From NCBI RefSeq assembly GCF_014641715.1, contig NZ_BMIG01000009.1, positions 62,001 to 126,000 on the forward strand: a stretch of 64,000 bases of DNA, read 5' to 3'. The stretch comes from Polaromonas eurypsychrophila. GTDB lineage: Bacteria; Pseudomonadota; Gammaproteobacteria; Burkholderiales; Burkholderiaceae_C. Position numbers and translations under genes: made by a program. Below the pieces are notes generated by a model that worked only from the letters and a program-made list of their open reading frames with translations, did not search any database and had not been told where the DNA came from. Of the stretch, positions 52,712 to 61,785 are shown in pieces (the stretch's first letter is position 1; each line of letters starts with the position of its first letter).

Positions 52712-52969
52712 TTACTTGAAAGCTTCAGTGCGTCGCCGGCGAGCAGCACCGCGCTTTGGCACCAAGAACTCCGTACGCGCGGCTTCAGACAGCAACAGCT
52801 CTTTGAGCGAGGGCTTGGCCGCAGACTGCAGCCGCTTCCACTCCGCAGCCGGAACAAGCACCGCCGCCTCAGCCCCTCGCCGCGTCACCATCTGCGGCCC
52901 GGTTGTCAGGCACGCATCGAGAAATTCACTAAAACGCGCCTTCGCGTCTTGCACGGGCCAGACTTTCAT
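52712..52969 (-). CDS. Phd/YefM-type antitoxin partner of VapC
   Basis: 85 residues. The N-terminal domain MKVWPVQDAKARFSEFLDA...GPQMVTRRGAEAAVLV binds DNA in the Phd/YefM family. The C-terminal tail (LLLSEAARTEFLVPKRGAA) is the part that would cover the toxin. A good AGGAG precedes the ATG at 52969. It is upstream of vapC, as usual. Confidence 0.9.
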   Translation of the reverse strand: MKVWPVQDAKARFSEFLDACLTTGPQMVTRRGAEAAVLVPAAEWKRLQSAAKPSLKELLLSEAARTEFLVPKRGAARRRRTEAFK

Positions 52970-53020
52970 ACAACACTCCTTTTGACCGGTCATCTGACTA
53001 GTTTATCAGGTAAAGTAAAG

Positions 53021-53065
53021 GTGAGTGATTTACCAAGGCTGTTTGAAATCGTTGACTATCACTGA
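53021..53065 (+). pseudogene. Vestige of a HigB toxin C-terminus
   Basis: The frame ends SDLPRLFEIVDYH followed by TGA at 53063. EIVDYH is the usual end of HigB/RelE-type toxins, and the stop lies 35 bases before higA. The rest of the toxin is absent; sequence to the left is vapBC DNA. Confidence 0.5.
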
Positions 53066-53099
53066 GCGCCTTGCTCATGACTTTTGAAAGGCACTACTT

Positions 53100-53423
53100 A
53101 TGATCAAGAACGGAATGCGCCCCATCCACCCCGGAGAAATCCTCCGGGAAGAATACCTGGTGCCCCTGAACATGACCGCCAACGCGCTGTCCAAAAAGCT
53201 TGGGGTAACAGCCTCACGCATCAATGAGATCGTGAAAGAAGAACGAGGCATAACGCCTGAGACGGCTTTGCGCTTGGAGCGTTGCTTTGGCGGTGACGCC
53301 CAGTCATGGATGAACCTGCAGACGATGTATGACCTCAAGATTGCCGAGAAAGCAAAAGCCAAAGCCATCATGAAAGAAGTGGAAGTGATGCCCAATGCCG
53401 AAGGATTTTCACTCGGCGCTTGA
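53100..53423 (+). CDS. higA: HigA-family antitoxin (orphan)
   Basis: 107 residues. Xre-type HTH in the HigA setting: MRPIHPGEILREEYLVPLNM, then LSKKLGVTASRINEIVKEER and FGGDAQSWMNLQTMYDL. It could start at 53100 or 53115. No complete HigB gene precedes it, so it may be a leftover antitoxin still able to repress its promoter. Right after its stop a codA fragment begins. Confidence 0.88.
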   Translation: MIKNGMRPIHPGEILREEYLVPLNMTANALSKKLGVTASRINEIVKEERGITPETALRLERCFGGDAQSWMNLQTMYDLKIAEKAKAKAIMKEVEVMPNAEGFSLGA

Positions 53424-53436
53424 TTGCAGCCCGCCC

Positions 53437-53899
53437 TATTAACATTACCCTCAAGGCAGTCCTGACACCTAACCCACACGCACGCGGCATGACCCGCGTA
53501 CCCGAACTGATGGCCGCCGGCGTGAACGTCGCCTTCGGCCACGACTGCGTGATGGACCCCTGGTACGGCATGGGTAGCGGCGACATGCTCGAAGTGGCAC
53601 ATATGGGCCTGCACGTGGCGCAGATGACCAGCCAGAAAGGCATTCGTGACTGTTTTGACGCGGTGACGGTGAATGCCGCGAAGGTCATGCACCTCGACAA
53701 CTACGGCATCGCGCCGGGGTGTGACGCGAGTTTTGTGCTGCTGCAGGCGCGGGATGCGGTGGAGGCGATTCGGTTGCGGGCGAATCGGTTGAAAGTTTGG
53801 AGGAAGGGTACGCTTGTGGCGGAGACTACGGAGGTGGTGGCTAAGCTACGGATGGCGAGGCGGCCGTCTACGACTGACTACTTTATTAAACTCAAGTGA
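53437..53899 (+). pseudogene. 3' fragment of a second codA copy
   Basis: About 154 codons matching the last third of the codA gene at 47433-48719, from INITL through RGMTRVPELMAAGVNVAFGH, MGSGDMLEVAHMGLHVAQM and the end. Most residues are the same, with scattered changes, so the copy is old or came from a related strain. The front 270 codons, with most zinc ligands, are missing, so it cannot be active. It abuts higA on its left. Confidence 0.88.
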
Positions 53900-53927
53900 A
53901 CCTTCGCTCGCATAGTCAAACATCAAT

Positions 53928-54701
53928 ATGGAGTTACTGTTTTTCTTATTCTTCTATTCGGTCGCTACCGGCTACATCTGGCTCGTTGCACTTGTCCCTA
54001 TTTTTGTATTCAGTCTCTTCGTCGAGAAAGGGGAAGCAAGAGGAATTCTCGGTATCCTTGCATTGGGCTGCGTTCTCACGTCGATACTGACGCAGATTGC
54101 TCGTTGGCATTCCGGCAACACGCTGCGCGAAGAACACGCACAACGATCCGCCACATTCGAACAGTTCTGCGCAGACTCACCGGCATTGCCGCTTGTTCAT
54201 CAGGTGATACCTGTAGAGATTCCGGCAGTGCTTGTTTATGCGAACTCAGTGGAGCAAAACAAAGGAACGTCAAGAATTCATGATGCTCACAGCGTCGCGG
54301 CGCTAATGCGTGGCGATTTTCTCCTGTGCAAAACGAGATCCAACCTCAAGATACGCGACGTTGCGATGGCATCCAGCACGCCTTCGCTGGACCTGTGCAT
54401 CACTACGAACCCCGCACCATTGGTGTTCGGCCACCATGTTGAGTATCAACTGGTGCTCAGCACCATGAGCGAGCAGATTTATCCAGCTACCGGGGGATCA
54501 TTCGGGCCGACTCATTTCACCAAGGCTTCGCTTCAACTGCGCAAAGGATCGACCATCCTGGGAGAGGACGTCGTTCACTTCTCCGACCAGCAGGCCCTTG
54601 GACTGAGAGAACGATGCCCTTACCCAGAGCAGCGCCTTTCACAACTACTAACCAACGTCTTTCAGCTTGTCGAAATCAGCGAACCGCCATCGAATAAATG
54701 A
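53928..54701 (+). CDS. Unknown membrane-anchored protein (257 aa)
   Basis: I do not recognise this protein. Two hydrophobic segments lie near the N-terminus (MELLFFLFFYSVATGYIWLV and an ILGILALGCVLTSILTQIA stretch at about residues 40-58). About 190 soluble residues of mixed composition follow, with a few Cys (FCADS, LLCKT, LDLCIT). The gene is less GC-rich than its neighbours and sits at the edge of the toxin-antitoxin/codA debris, so it may be acquired. It has no partner gene nearby. Confidence 0.65.
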   Translation: MELLFFLFFYSVATGYIWLVALVPIFVFSLFVEKGEARGILGILALGCVLTSILTQIARWHSGNTLREEHAQRSATFEQFCADSPALPLVHQVIPVEIPAVLVYANSVEQNKGTSRIHDAHSVAALMRGDFLLCKTRSNLKIRDVAMASSTPSLDLCITTNPAPLVFGHHVEYQLVLSTMSEQIYPATGGSFGPTHFTKASLQLRKGSTILGEDVVHFSDQQALGLRERCPYPEQRLSQLLTNVFQLVEISEPPSNK

Positions 54702-54875
54702 AAGGGGCGAGCTGTGCAATCGCTCTTGAGTTTGACGTGCCGACAGCACAAAGAGACTGCACCCCTGTACCAACTTGCTGACAATGAAATTAACCCCCAG
54801 ATCGTCCGCAGTTAAAAAGGCTCCCATATTTGAAGGAGTCAACAGGTACATGGGATCAAATACAACGCGCTTCAT

Positions 54876-56351
54876 ATGAACCCCACCCACCTCCACCAAA
54901 TCGCCGTAGAAGCCATGCGCTCCCGCGGCCTGCTGCCGGTCTTTTCTCCGCAAGCATTGCACGAAGCCGAAGCCGCACGCCACGCCGACCCCGAGCGCAG
55001 CGGAGACATCCGCGACCTGCGGCACCTGACCTGGTTCTCGATTGACAACGACGACACGCGCGACCTGGACCAACTGAGCGTGGCCGAGCCGCTGGCTGCG
55101 GGTGCCGCGCGCCTGCTGGTGGCGGTGGCCGATGTCGATTGGCTGGTGCGGCCTGGCGGTGCGGTGGATAAGCATGCGGCCGCCAACACGACCTCGGTGT
55201 ACACAGCGGCGGGCATTTTCCCCATGCTGCCGGAGGTGCTGTCCACCGACCTCACTTCGCTGCACGAAGGCCAGGAGCGGCTGGCCGTGGTTGTGGACAT
55301 GCTGGTAGCCGCTGACGGCACAGTGTCCGAGTCAAGCATCTACCGCGCGCTGGTGTTGAACCACGCCAAGCTGACTTATGACGCTGTTTCAGCTTGGCTG
55401 GACGGCAACGGGCCAGCACCATCACAAATGGCCAGCGTGCCGGGGCTGGAAGCGCAGGTGCGCCTGCACGATGTGCTGGCCAGTAAGCTGAGGCAGTGGC
55501 GTCAGTCGCGCGGTGCGCTCAATGTCAACACCATCGCTGCCCGGCCGGTATTCAAAGACGGCCAGTTGGTGGACTTGCGTCCCGACGAGAAAAACCGCGC
55601 CAAGGATTTGATTGCCGACCTGATGATTGCGACCAATGGCGCAACAGCGCGTTTTCTGGTGGATCAGGGCTTTCCGTCCATACGCCGGTTCCTGCAGGCA
55701 CCGCGCCGCTGGGATCGCATTGTGGCCTTGGCCTTAAACCACGGCGTGCAGTTGCCAGCCTTGCCTGACGCACTGGCGCTTGACCATTTTTTGAGCGCGC
55801 GACGTTTGGCCGACCCGACTGGCTTTGCTGACCTGTCGCTGGCGGTGGTGAAGCTGCTGGGCTCGGGCGAGTACGCTGCTGCGCCGGCTCTACCCCCCGG
55901 CGCAGCAAAAGCGGGCGCAAATGGACTCGGCCACTTCGGCCTGGCCATCAACGACTATGCCCATTCGACCGCACCGAATCGCCGCTTTCCCGATCTGGTG
56001 ACGCAGCGCCTGCTAAAGGCGGCGCTGGCCAGTGAGGCGCCGCCCTATTCCGCCGACCAGCTGACTGCGATCGCCCAGCATTGCACGCTGCAGGAAGACA
56101 ACGCCAGCAAGGTCGAGCGCCAGGTGCTCAAGGCCGCCGCGGCTTATCTGCTGGACGGGCGTTTGGGCGATGTGTTCGACGCCATCGTCACCGGCGCCGC
56201 AGCCAAGGGGACGTTTGTGCGCATCAGCAGCCCCTTGCTGGAGGGCCGGATGGTGCGGGGGTTTGAGGGGCTGGACGTGGGCGACACCCTGCAGGTGCGT
56301 CTGGTGGCGGTGGATGCCGAGAAAAGTTTTATCGACTTCGAACGGGCTTGA
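54876..56351 (+). CDS. RNB-domain exoribonuclease (RNase II family)
   Basis: 491 residues. The RNB catalytic motif TWFSIDNDDTRDLDQLSVA holds the metal-binding Asp residues, and downstream parts (DLIADLMIATNGATARFL, YAHSTAPNRRFPDLVTQRLL) match RNase II/R. Both N-terminal cold-shock domains are absent; the end (GTFVRISSPLLEGRMVRG...LQVRLVAV) resembles a degenerate S1 domain. So it is a short RNB enzyme like those of Deinococcus and Comamonadaceae. It degrades RNA 3' to 5'. Confidence 0.92.
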   Translation: MNPTHLHQIAVEAMRSRGLLPVFSPQALHEAEAARHADPERSGDIRDLRHLTWFSIDNDDTRDLDQLSVAEPLAAGAARLLVAVADVDWLVRPGGAVDKHAAANTTSVYTAAGIFPMLPEVLSTDLTSLHEGQERLAVVVDMLVAADGTVSESSIYRALVLNHAKLTYDAVSAWLDGNGPAPSQMASVPGLEAQVRLHDVLASKLRQWRQSRGALNVNTIAARPVFKDGQLVDLRPDEKNRAKDLIADLMIATNGATARFLVDQGFPSIRRFLQAPRRWDRIVALALNHGVQLPALPDALALDHFLSARRLADPTGFADLSLAVVKLLGSGEYAAAPALPPGAAKAGANGLGHFGLAINDYAHSTAPNRRFPDLVTQRLLKAALASEAPPYSADQLTAIAQHCTLQEDNASKVERQVLKAAAAYLLDGRLGDVFDAIVTGAAAKGTFVRISSPLLEGRMVRGFEGLDVGDTLQVRLVAVDAEKSFIDFERA

Positions 56352-56432
56352 GCAGGGAATGTAACGCCCTGTGAAAGCCTCTTGCAGCGGGGATTAACAG
56401 CGCTATCTGGAGTCATGGCTGTTGGTTGAATT

Positions 56433-56502
56433 GTCATTGCGGGCTTGACCCGCAATCCATGCCTGCGCGTCATGGATGCCGGATCAGGTCCGGCATGACG
56501 AC
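56433..56502. repeat. Family C inverted repeats upstream of the DUF1232 gene
   Basis: TTGCGGGCTTGACCCGCAA and ATGCCGGATCAGGTCCGGCAT, each a palindrome, joined by ATCCATG and TCATGG. They are related to 35767-35858. Confidence 0.75.
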
Positions 56503-56565
56503 AGACGAGCAGTTTTGCGTCCCGAATCGAATCGGCCCTTCCCCGCCCTCTACGAAAGAGCTTTC

Positions 56566-56841
56566 ATGTTCAAACGCCTGACCCTGCTTTGGGTATTGCT
56601 GCGCGGCGACGCCCGGCAACTGTGGTTCGCCTTGCGTCACCCGCAAGCGCCAAGCTGGCTCAAGTGGGGCACGGCGGCGATTGCGCTTTACCTGTTCTCG
56701 CCCATCGACTTCATCCCCGATATGCTGCCCTTCTTTGGAATCGCCGATGACCTGATCCTGGTGCCGCTGGCGATTCGCTGGCTGCTCAAGCGCCTGCCTC
56801 CGGAAATCGCCGCAAGCACGGCAAAACGCGACGCCAGCTAG
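56566..56841 (+). CDS. DUF1232 (YkvA family) membrane protein
   Basis: 91 residues. The DUF1232 signature ALYLFSPIDFIPDMLPFFGI followed by ADDLILVPLAIRWLL is clear. The function of the family is unknown; it is membrane-associated. The ATG at 56566 is preceded by AAGAG. Confidence 0.88.
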   Translation: MFKRLTLLWVLLRGDARQLWFALRHPQAPSWLKWGTAAIALYLFSPIDFIPDMLPFFGIADDLILVPLAIRWLLKRLPPEIAASTAKRDAS

Positions 56842-56865
56842 GCGCTGCCGGGACAGCCGATCAAG

Positions 56866-57540
56866 ATGCCCGCTCGGCCAGAAGCACTGACCATCGCTCT
56901 GCCCTCTGGCGGCAACACCTCCGGCCTGCTCCAGGCGCCGGCCAGGGCCGAGGCGTGTTTTGTCTTCGCCCATGGCGCCGGCGCGGGCATGGACCACGCC
57001 TTCATGGCAGCGATGGCGCAAGGGCTGGCAGAGCGCGGCATCGCGACCTTGCGCTTCAACTTTCCGTTCATGGAGCAAGGCTCAAAGCGCCCGGACTCGC
57101 CGGCCGTGGCGCATGCGGCGATACGGGCTGCGGTGGCTGAAGCGTCGCGGCGCTTGCCTGATGTGCCACTGTTCGCCGGCGGCAAATCGTTCGGCGGGCG
57201 CATGACAACGCAGGCGCAGGCGGTCGAGCCGCTGCCGGGCGTTCGCGGCATCGTGCTGGTGGGCTTTCCGCTGCATGCAGTCGGCAAACCTTCCACCGAG
57301 CGAGTTGCCCACCTGGCCGGCATCAAGGTACCCCTGCTTTTCCTGCAGGGCACGCGCGATGCGCTGGCAGACCTGGCCCTGATCACGCAGACCACGGCAG
57401 GCCTTGGAAAACGCGCAACCCTGCATGTGATCGAAGGTGCCGACCACGCCTTTCACGTGCTGGTGCGCTCGGGCCGCAATGACGAACAGGCACGCGAGGA
57501 ACTGCTGGACACCCTGGCCGGCTGGATGAAGAAACGCTAA
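56866..57540 (+). CDS. Alpha/beta hydrolase (KANL3/TEX30-like)
   Basis: 224 residues. The oxyanion region FVFAHGAGAGMDHAFM, the nucleophile elbow FAGGKSFGGRM, LLFLQGTRDALADLA with the acid, and the catalytic His in VIEGADHAFHVLVRSGR are all in place. This is a small hydrolase group without a defined substrate. It lies 24 bases after the DUF1232 gene. Confidence 0.88.
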   Translation: MPARPEALTIALPSGGNTSGLLQAPARAEACFVFAHGAGAGMDHAFMAAMAQGLAERGIATLRFNFPFMEQGSKRPDSPAVAHAAIRAAVAEASRRLPDVPLFAGGKSFGGRMTTQAQAVEPLPGVRGIVLVGFPLHAVGKPSTERVAHLAGIKVPLLFLQGTRDALADLALITQTTAGLGKRATLHVIEGADHAFHVLVRSGRNDEQAREELLDTLAGWMKKR

Positions 57541-57578
57541 CTTGCGCGCAGCCGCTCACGCACACGCACCGGAGCGTG

Positions 57579-58592
57579 TTATTCGCTCGCAAGACGTCGC
57601 TGCGCAGCGGCAAACAGCTGGCCGCGAATCAGTTGCAAAGCCTGCCCGCGCCGAGCCGTGTTGAACGACGCAGTTGACGTGGCAGCAATGACGAGGTCCA
57701 GCGGCGGATACACCCAGATGAACTGACCACCAAAGCCGGCGGCCATGAAAGCGTGGCGGGGCGCCCCGGACGGCACCACCCACCACATGTAGCCGTAAGG
57801 CAGGGACACAGGCAGGCCGCCGGCATTTTGCAGCCGGCTCGCTGCCATGACATAGGCCTGCGGAACGATCTGCTTGCCGCCCCACATGCCGTTCTGCAGA
57901 AACAGCTGGCCGAGTTTGGCCATGTCTAGCGTGCGCAGACCTAGCCCACGGCTGTAGGAGGGCTCTGCAAACATCAAGGGTGTCACCAGTTGCTGGCGTG
58001 CGTATTCCGCCAAAGGCATGCCGGTGGCTCGTTCGAGCACGGCCGACAGCACGGGAACCAGGGCGTTGTCATACGCAAATGAGGCACCTGGCGCGCTGCT
58101 CAGTGGCCGCGCCCAGGCGTCCTGCGGCTTGCCTGCGGCAGCAGTGCCGGTGGGGTCAGTCACCTCGAAACCTGCGCTCATGGTGAGCAGGTGGCGGACT
58201 GTGATGGACGCCGCGCGCGGGTCACTGTTCAACGCCGCCCATTCCGGCATCAGCGCCAGCACGGGCTGGTCCAGGCTGCCAATGCGTCCCTGACCCACGG
58301 CGACGCCCACCAGTGCCGACAGCGCACTTTTAGCGACGGAATGCACATCGCGCAGCGCGGCCGGGGCACCATCCCGGTAGAACTCGAACACTGTTCGCCC
58401 ACGCAACACCACCACCACGCTCTCGACGTCGCCCAGATGCTCGGTGATGGTCGCAGCCACCCCTTTGAACGCAGCGGCATCGAGCACCTGCTCGGCAGGC
58501 GACGACCCGCGCCACTCGACGCCAGACTGCGCCTGGGTCAGCGACGCGATGCCAAGCAACAGGCTGAAAAAGCAAGCGCAAAAAAGGCGCAT
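57579..58592 (-). CDS. Serine hydrolase of the beta-lactamase/class C family
   Basis: 337 residues with a signal peptide (MRLFCACFFSLLLGIASLTQ). The active Ser is in HSVAKSALSALVG (SxxK) and the Tyr motif is YDNAL. This fold includes esterases and D-aminopeptidases as well as beta-lactamases, so resistance is not implied. It converges with the alpha/beta hydrolase gene. The ATG at 58592 begins the signal peptide. Confidence 0.88.
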   Translation of the reverse strand: MRLFCACFFSLLLGIASLTQAQSGVEWRGSSPAEQVLDAAAFKGVAATITEHLGDVESVVVVLRGRTVFEFYRDGAPAALRDVHSVAKSALSALVGVAVGQGRIGSLDQPVLALMPEWAALNSDPRAASITVRHLLTMSAGFEVTDPTGTAAAGKPQDAWARPLSSAPGASFAYDNALVPVLSAVLERATGMPLAEYARQQLVTPLMFAEPSYSRGLGLRTLDMAKLGQLFLQNGMWGGKQIVPQAYVMAASRLQNAGGLPVSLPYGYMWWVVPSGAPRHAFMAAGFGGQFIWVYPPLDLVIAATSTASFNTARRGQALQLIRGQLFAAAQRRLASE

Positions 58593-58690
58593 CGGATGCC
58601 CCAGAGAGTAAGACGCGCGAAGTGTAGCTGTTGAACTGCACAATGAGGCGGGCTACCATGGCGGTTTTACAGAACAAGAAGGAATACCAC

Positions 58691-59284
58691 GTGGCACACC
58701 TCTCCCCAATCCCCCTCGCCGAGGTCAAGGAAGACGACATCCGCGAGCGTTTCGAGCATTACAAAAAAACCCGTGGCTTCACGCCGAACAGCATCATGAC
58801 CATGGTACGGCGGCCTAACATCGTGCGCGCCTTCATGGCGCTGAACCAGGCCGTGCTGTATGAAGGCACCGTGCCGGAAGAAACCAAGATGCTGGTCAGC
58901 CTGGCCAGCAGTTATGCGGCCGGTTGCCTGTATTGCCAGTCGCACATGACCAACCTGTCCAGCATCTACAAGGCGTCGGACGCCAAGATCGCCGCGTTGT
59001 GGGACTTTGAAAACAGCGCGCTGTTCAGCCCGGCAGAACGCGCCGCGATCAATCTGGCCCTCAAGGCAGGCGCAGTGCCCAACGAGGCGTCGCACACCGA
59101 CTTTGACGAACTCAAGAAACATTACAACGACGAGCAGATCGTCGAGATCGTCGCTTCGATTGCGCTTTTTGGTTACCTGAACCGCTGGAACGACACCATG
59201 GCCACGGCGCTGGAGCCGCTGGCGGTGGAGGTGGCCGAGCGGGCGATCGGCGGCGTGGGCTGGGAAGTCGGCAAACACCGCTGA
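58691..59284 (+). CDS. AhpD-like/carboxymuconolactone decarboxylase family protein
   Basis: 197 residues. The CxxC-type redox motif is in SSYAAGCLYCQSHM, followed by the family's helical C-terminus (IVEIVASIALFGYLNRWND). Such proteins act as alkylhydroperoxidase-type reductases. I use GTG at 58691, which follows AAGGA at good distance; ATG at 58658 would add 11 residues. Confidence 0.87.
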   Translation: MAHLSPIPLAEVKEDDIRERFEHYKKTRGFTPNSIMTMVRRPNIVRAFMALNQAVLYEGTVPEETKMLVSLASSYAAGCLYCQSHMTNLSSIYKASDAKIAALWDFENSALFSPAERAAINLALKAGAVPNEASHTDFDELKKHYNDEQIVEIVASIALFGYLNRWNDTMATALEPLAVEVAERAIGGVGWEVGKHR

Positions 59285-59308
59285 CCAATTGCCGATACAC
59301 GCCGCTGA

Positions 59309-60073
59309 ATGACCCTTCTTCAGATCGCCCTCTTCCTGCTCTGCGTGGCGCTCGCCACCTGCGCGCAAAGCCTGACCGGTTTTGCATTTGCGCTGATCCT
59401 GCTGGGCCTGGCCGGACTGCTGGAGCTGGCGCCGCTGGCCGATCTGGCCAACGTGGCGACGGTGCTGGGGCTGGCCAATGCGCTGGTGGCCTTGCGTGGC
59501 CCAGGCCGGACGCTGGATGTCCCAGCCTTTCGCGACATCACGCTGGGCGGCGTGGTTGGCATTTTTCTCGGGGTGGTATTGCTGAGCTGGCTCAGTAGCA
59601 GCGTGACGCTGGTGCTGCATGTGATGCTGGGCCTGACGGTGATCGCCTGCGCCCTTGTGGTGCTGATGGAGACCGCAGCGCTGCGCGAGCGGTCATCGGC
59701 ACCCATGTTCAGGCTGTGGGGAGCGGTTTCGGGTCTGCTGACTGGCCTGTTTGCCACCGGTGGGCCGCCGCTGGTGTATCACTTTTACCGCCAGCCGATG
59801 GCGCTGAAAACCGTGCGCGACACGCTGGTGGCCACGCTGGCCGCCAGTTCGCTGTTGCGGCTGCTGATGGTGCTGCCGACCGGCCAGTTCAGCGGCAACG
59901 CGCTCAAGCTAAGCCTGCTGGCGGCGCCGCTGGTATTCGGGCTCAGCTGGTGGCTGGAGCGGCACCCGCCGGGCTGGTCGCGGGCGGCCGTGCTCAGGCT
60001 GGTATGCGCCCTGCTGCTGCTCACCGGCGCCGGGCTGATTGTTCCGGCTGTGCTGCAGATCCTCAAACCCTGA
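59309..60073 (+). CDS. TSUP/TauE family membrane permease
   Basis: 254 residues with about eight hydrophobic segments. It has the TSUP pattern, including SLTGFAFALILLGLAGLL in the first half and LLTGLFATGGPPLVYHFYRQ in the second. The family exports or imports sulfur-containing organic anions. No neighbour identifies the substrate. Confidence 0.87.
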   Translation: MTLLQIALFLLCVALATCAQSLTGFAFALILLGLAGLLELAPLADLANVATVLGLANALVALRGPGRTLDVPAFRDITLGGVVGIFLGVVLLSWLSSSVTLVLHVMLGLTVIACALVVLMETAALRERSSAPMFRLWGAVSGLLTGLFATGGPPLVYHFYRQPMALKTVRDTLVATLAASSLLRLLMVLPTGQFSGNALKLSLLAAPLVFGLSWWLERHPPGWSRAAVLRLVCALLLLTGAGLIVPAVLQILKP

Positions 60074-60091
60074 GCGTCAAGGAAGTACACG

Positions 60092-60547
<456 letters not shown>

Positions 60548-60548
60548 T

Positions 60549-60597
60549 GCTTCAGCCCATAAACAGCGAGCGTTAGCAGCTATTGATTAGATAGCGG
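60549..60597 (+). repeat. Family B repeat after the EVE-domain gene
   Basis: CTTCAGCCC..., then GCGTTAGCAGCTATTGATTA and GATAGCG. It starts one base after the stop codon. The remaining bases to 60738 contain nothing I can assign. Confidence 0.75.
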
Positions 60598-60738
60598 ATC
60601 AGAGGCACTGACGCTGCACGGAGATGCTGCGCTTCACCACACAAACCGCCCGAACCTGACCCGTAGCAAGCGCGGCTTCCTACAGTTTGTATGCGCGTTT
60701 TCGGCAAAGCTTAGTCCACAACTGCTGAAAGTTTTTTA

Positions 60739-61785
60739 ATGGTCATGTTTCTCCTTTCTTCTCGCCCCTCGCTTGTCTCCCGCCTGCTGGCCATCAGCCT
60801 GTGCTGCACCGCGCTCGGTCTGGCCGGCGGTGCAGCACTGGCACAAACAGCCAAGGCCGGCGCCAAAACATCGGCCACCGCCGGTTTCGACATGGACGCC
60901 TTCAACAATGCCAGCGACAGCCCGCTGCTCAAGAGCGGCAGCAAGGGCCCGGCCGTGGCACGTGCACAAATCCTGATGGATCGCGCCTGGTTTTCCTGCG
61001 GCGAAATCGACGGCCGTTATGCCGCCAACATGCAGCGCATGGTCAAGGCTTTCCAGACCGCGCGTGGCTTAAAAGTCACCGGCACGGTCACCGCCGAGAC
61101 CTGGAAATCGCTGCGTGAAGACAGCGCGCCGTTGCTCGCCACTTATACGGTGACCGAAAAAGACACGGCCGGCCCGTTCGAGAAAACACCGGCCGACATG
61201 GCCGAACGCGCGAAAATGAAAGCGTTGGTGTTCGAGTCGGCGGACGAAGCGCTGGCCGAAAAATTCCACACCAGCATCGCCTACCTCAAGCAGCTCAACG
61301 GCGGTCGCAAGGTCGATGCCGGCAAGGACATCGTGGTGCCCAACGTGGGCAGCGCCACAGCGCCCGTCAAGGCGGCCTCGATTGAGATCGACAAGTCCCA
61401 GCGCGTCTTGTATGTGCTGGATGCCGAGAAGCGACCGGTCGCGGCATTCCCGATCAGCATAGGCAACGAGAAAAACGATCCCCTGCCGGTGGGCATGATG
61501 GCGATCAAGAACGAAGTCAAAAACCCCGGCTTCACCTACAACCCCAAACTCCTCAAGAACGCACCGAAAGATGCGCAAAAGGTTGACGTGGCACCAGGCC
61601 CCAACAACCCGGTCGGCAGCATCTGGCTGGGCCTGACCAAGCCGCACTGGGGCATTCACGGCACCTCGAATCCGTCGAACGTCGGCCACTCCGAAACCAA
61701 TGGCTGCATTCACCTGACCAACTGGGATGCCGAACGGCTGTCCACCCTGGTCAAGGCTGGGTTCAAGGTTGACGTCAAGCTGTGA
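60739..61785 (+). CDS. L,D-transpeptidase with peptidoglycan-binding domain
   Basis: 348 residues. A signal peptide ends near ALAQ (about residue 36). A PGB domain follows (SKGPAVARAQILMDRAWFSC...VKAFQTARGLKVTGTVTAET), then a LysM-like stretch and the YkuD domain with HWGIHGTSNP and the catalytic Cys in HSETNGCIHL. It forms 3-3 crosslinks or attaches proteins to peptidoglycan. Its stop overlaps the M23 peptidase start (GTGA). Confidence 0.92.
   Translation: MVMFLLSSRPSLVSRLLAISLCCTALGLAGGAALAQTAKAGAKTSATAGFDMDAFNNASDSPLLKSGSKGPAVARAQILMDRAWFSCGEIDGRYAANMQRMVKAFQTARGLKVTGTVTAETWKSLREDSAPLLATYTVTEKDTAGPFEKTPADMAERAKMKALVFESADEALAEKFHTSIAYLKQLNGGRKVDAGKDIVVPNVGSATAPVKAASIEIDKSQRVLYVLDAEKRPVAAFPISIGNEKNDPLPVGMMAIKNEVKNPGFTYNPKLLKNAPKDAQKVDVAPGPNNPVGSIWLGLTKPHWGIHGTSNPSNVGHSETNGCIHLTNWDAERLSTLVKAGFKVDVKL

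Noticed and set aside
54702-54875. A possible remnant gene on the minus strand before the RNB gene (GAFLTADDLGVNFIVSK)
   Set aside because: The peptide looks protein-like, but I cannot match it to a family and it lacks a clear start and end, so it is left unannotated.
57579-58592. Antibiotic resistance by the beta-lactamase-fold protein
   Set aside because: The fold includes many esterases and peptidases. SxxK and YxN alone do not show beta-lactam hydrolysis.
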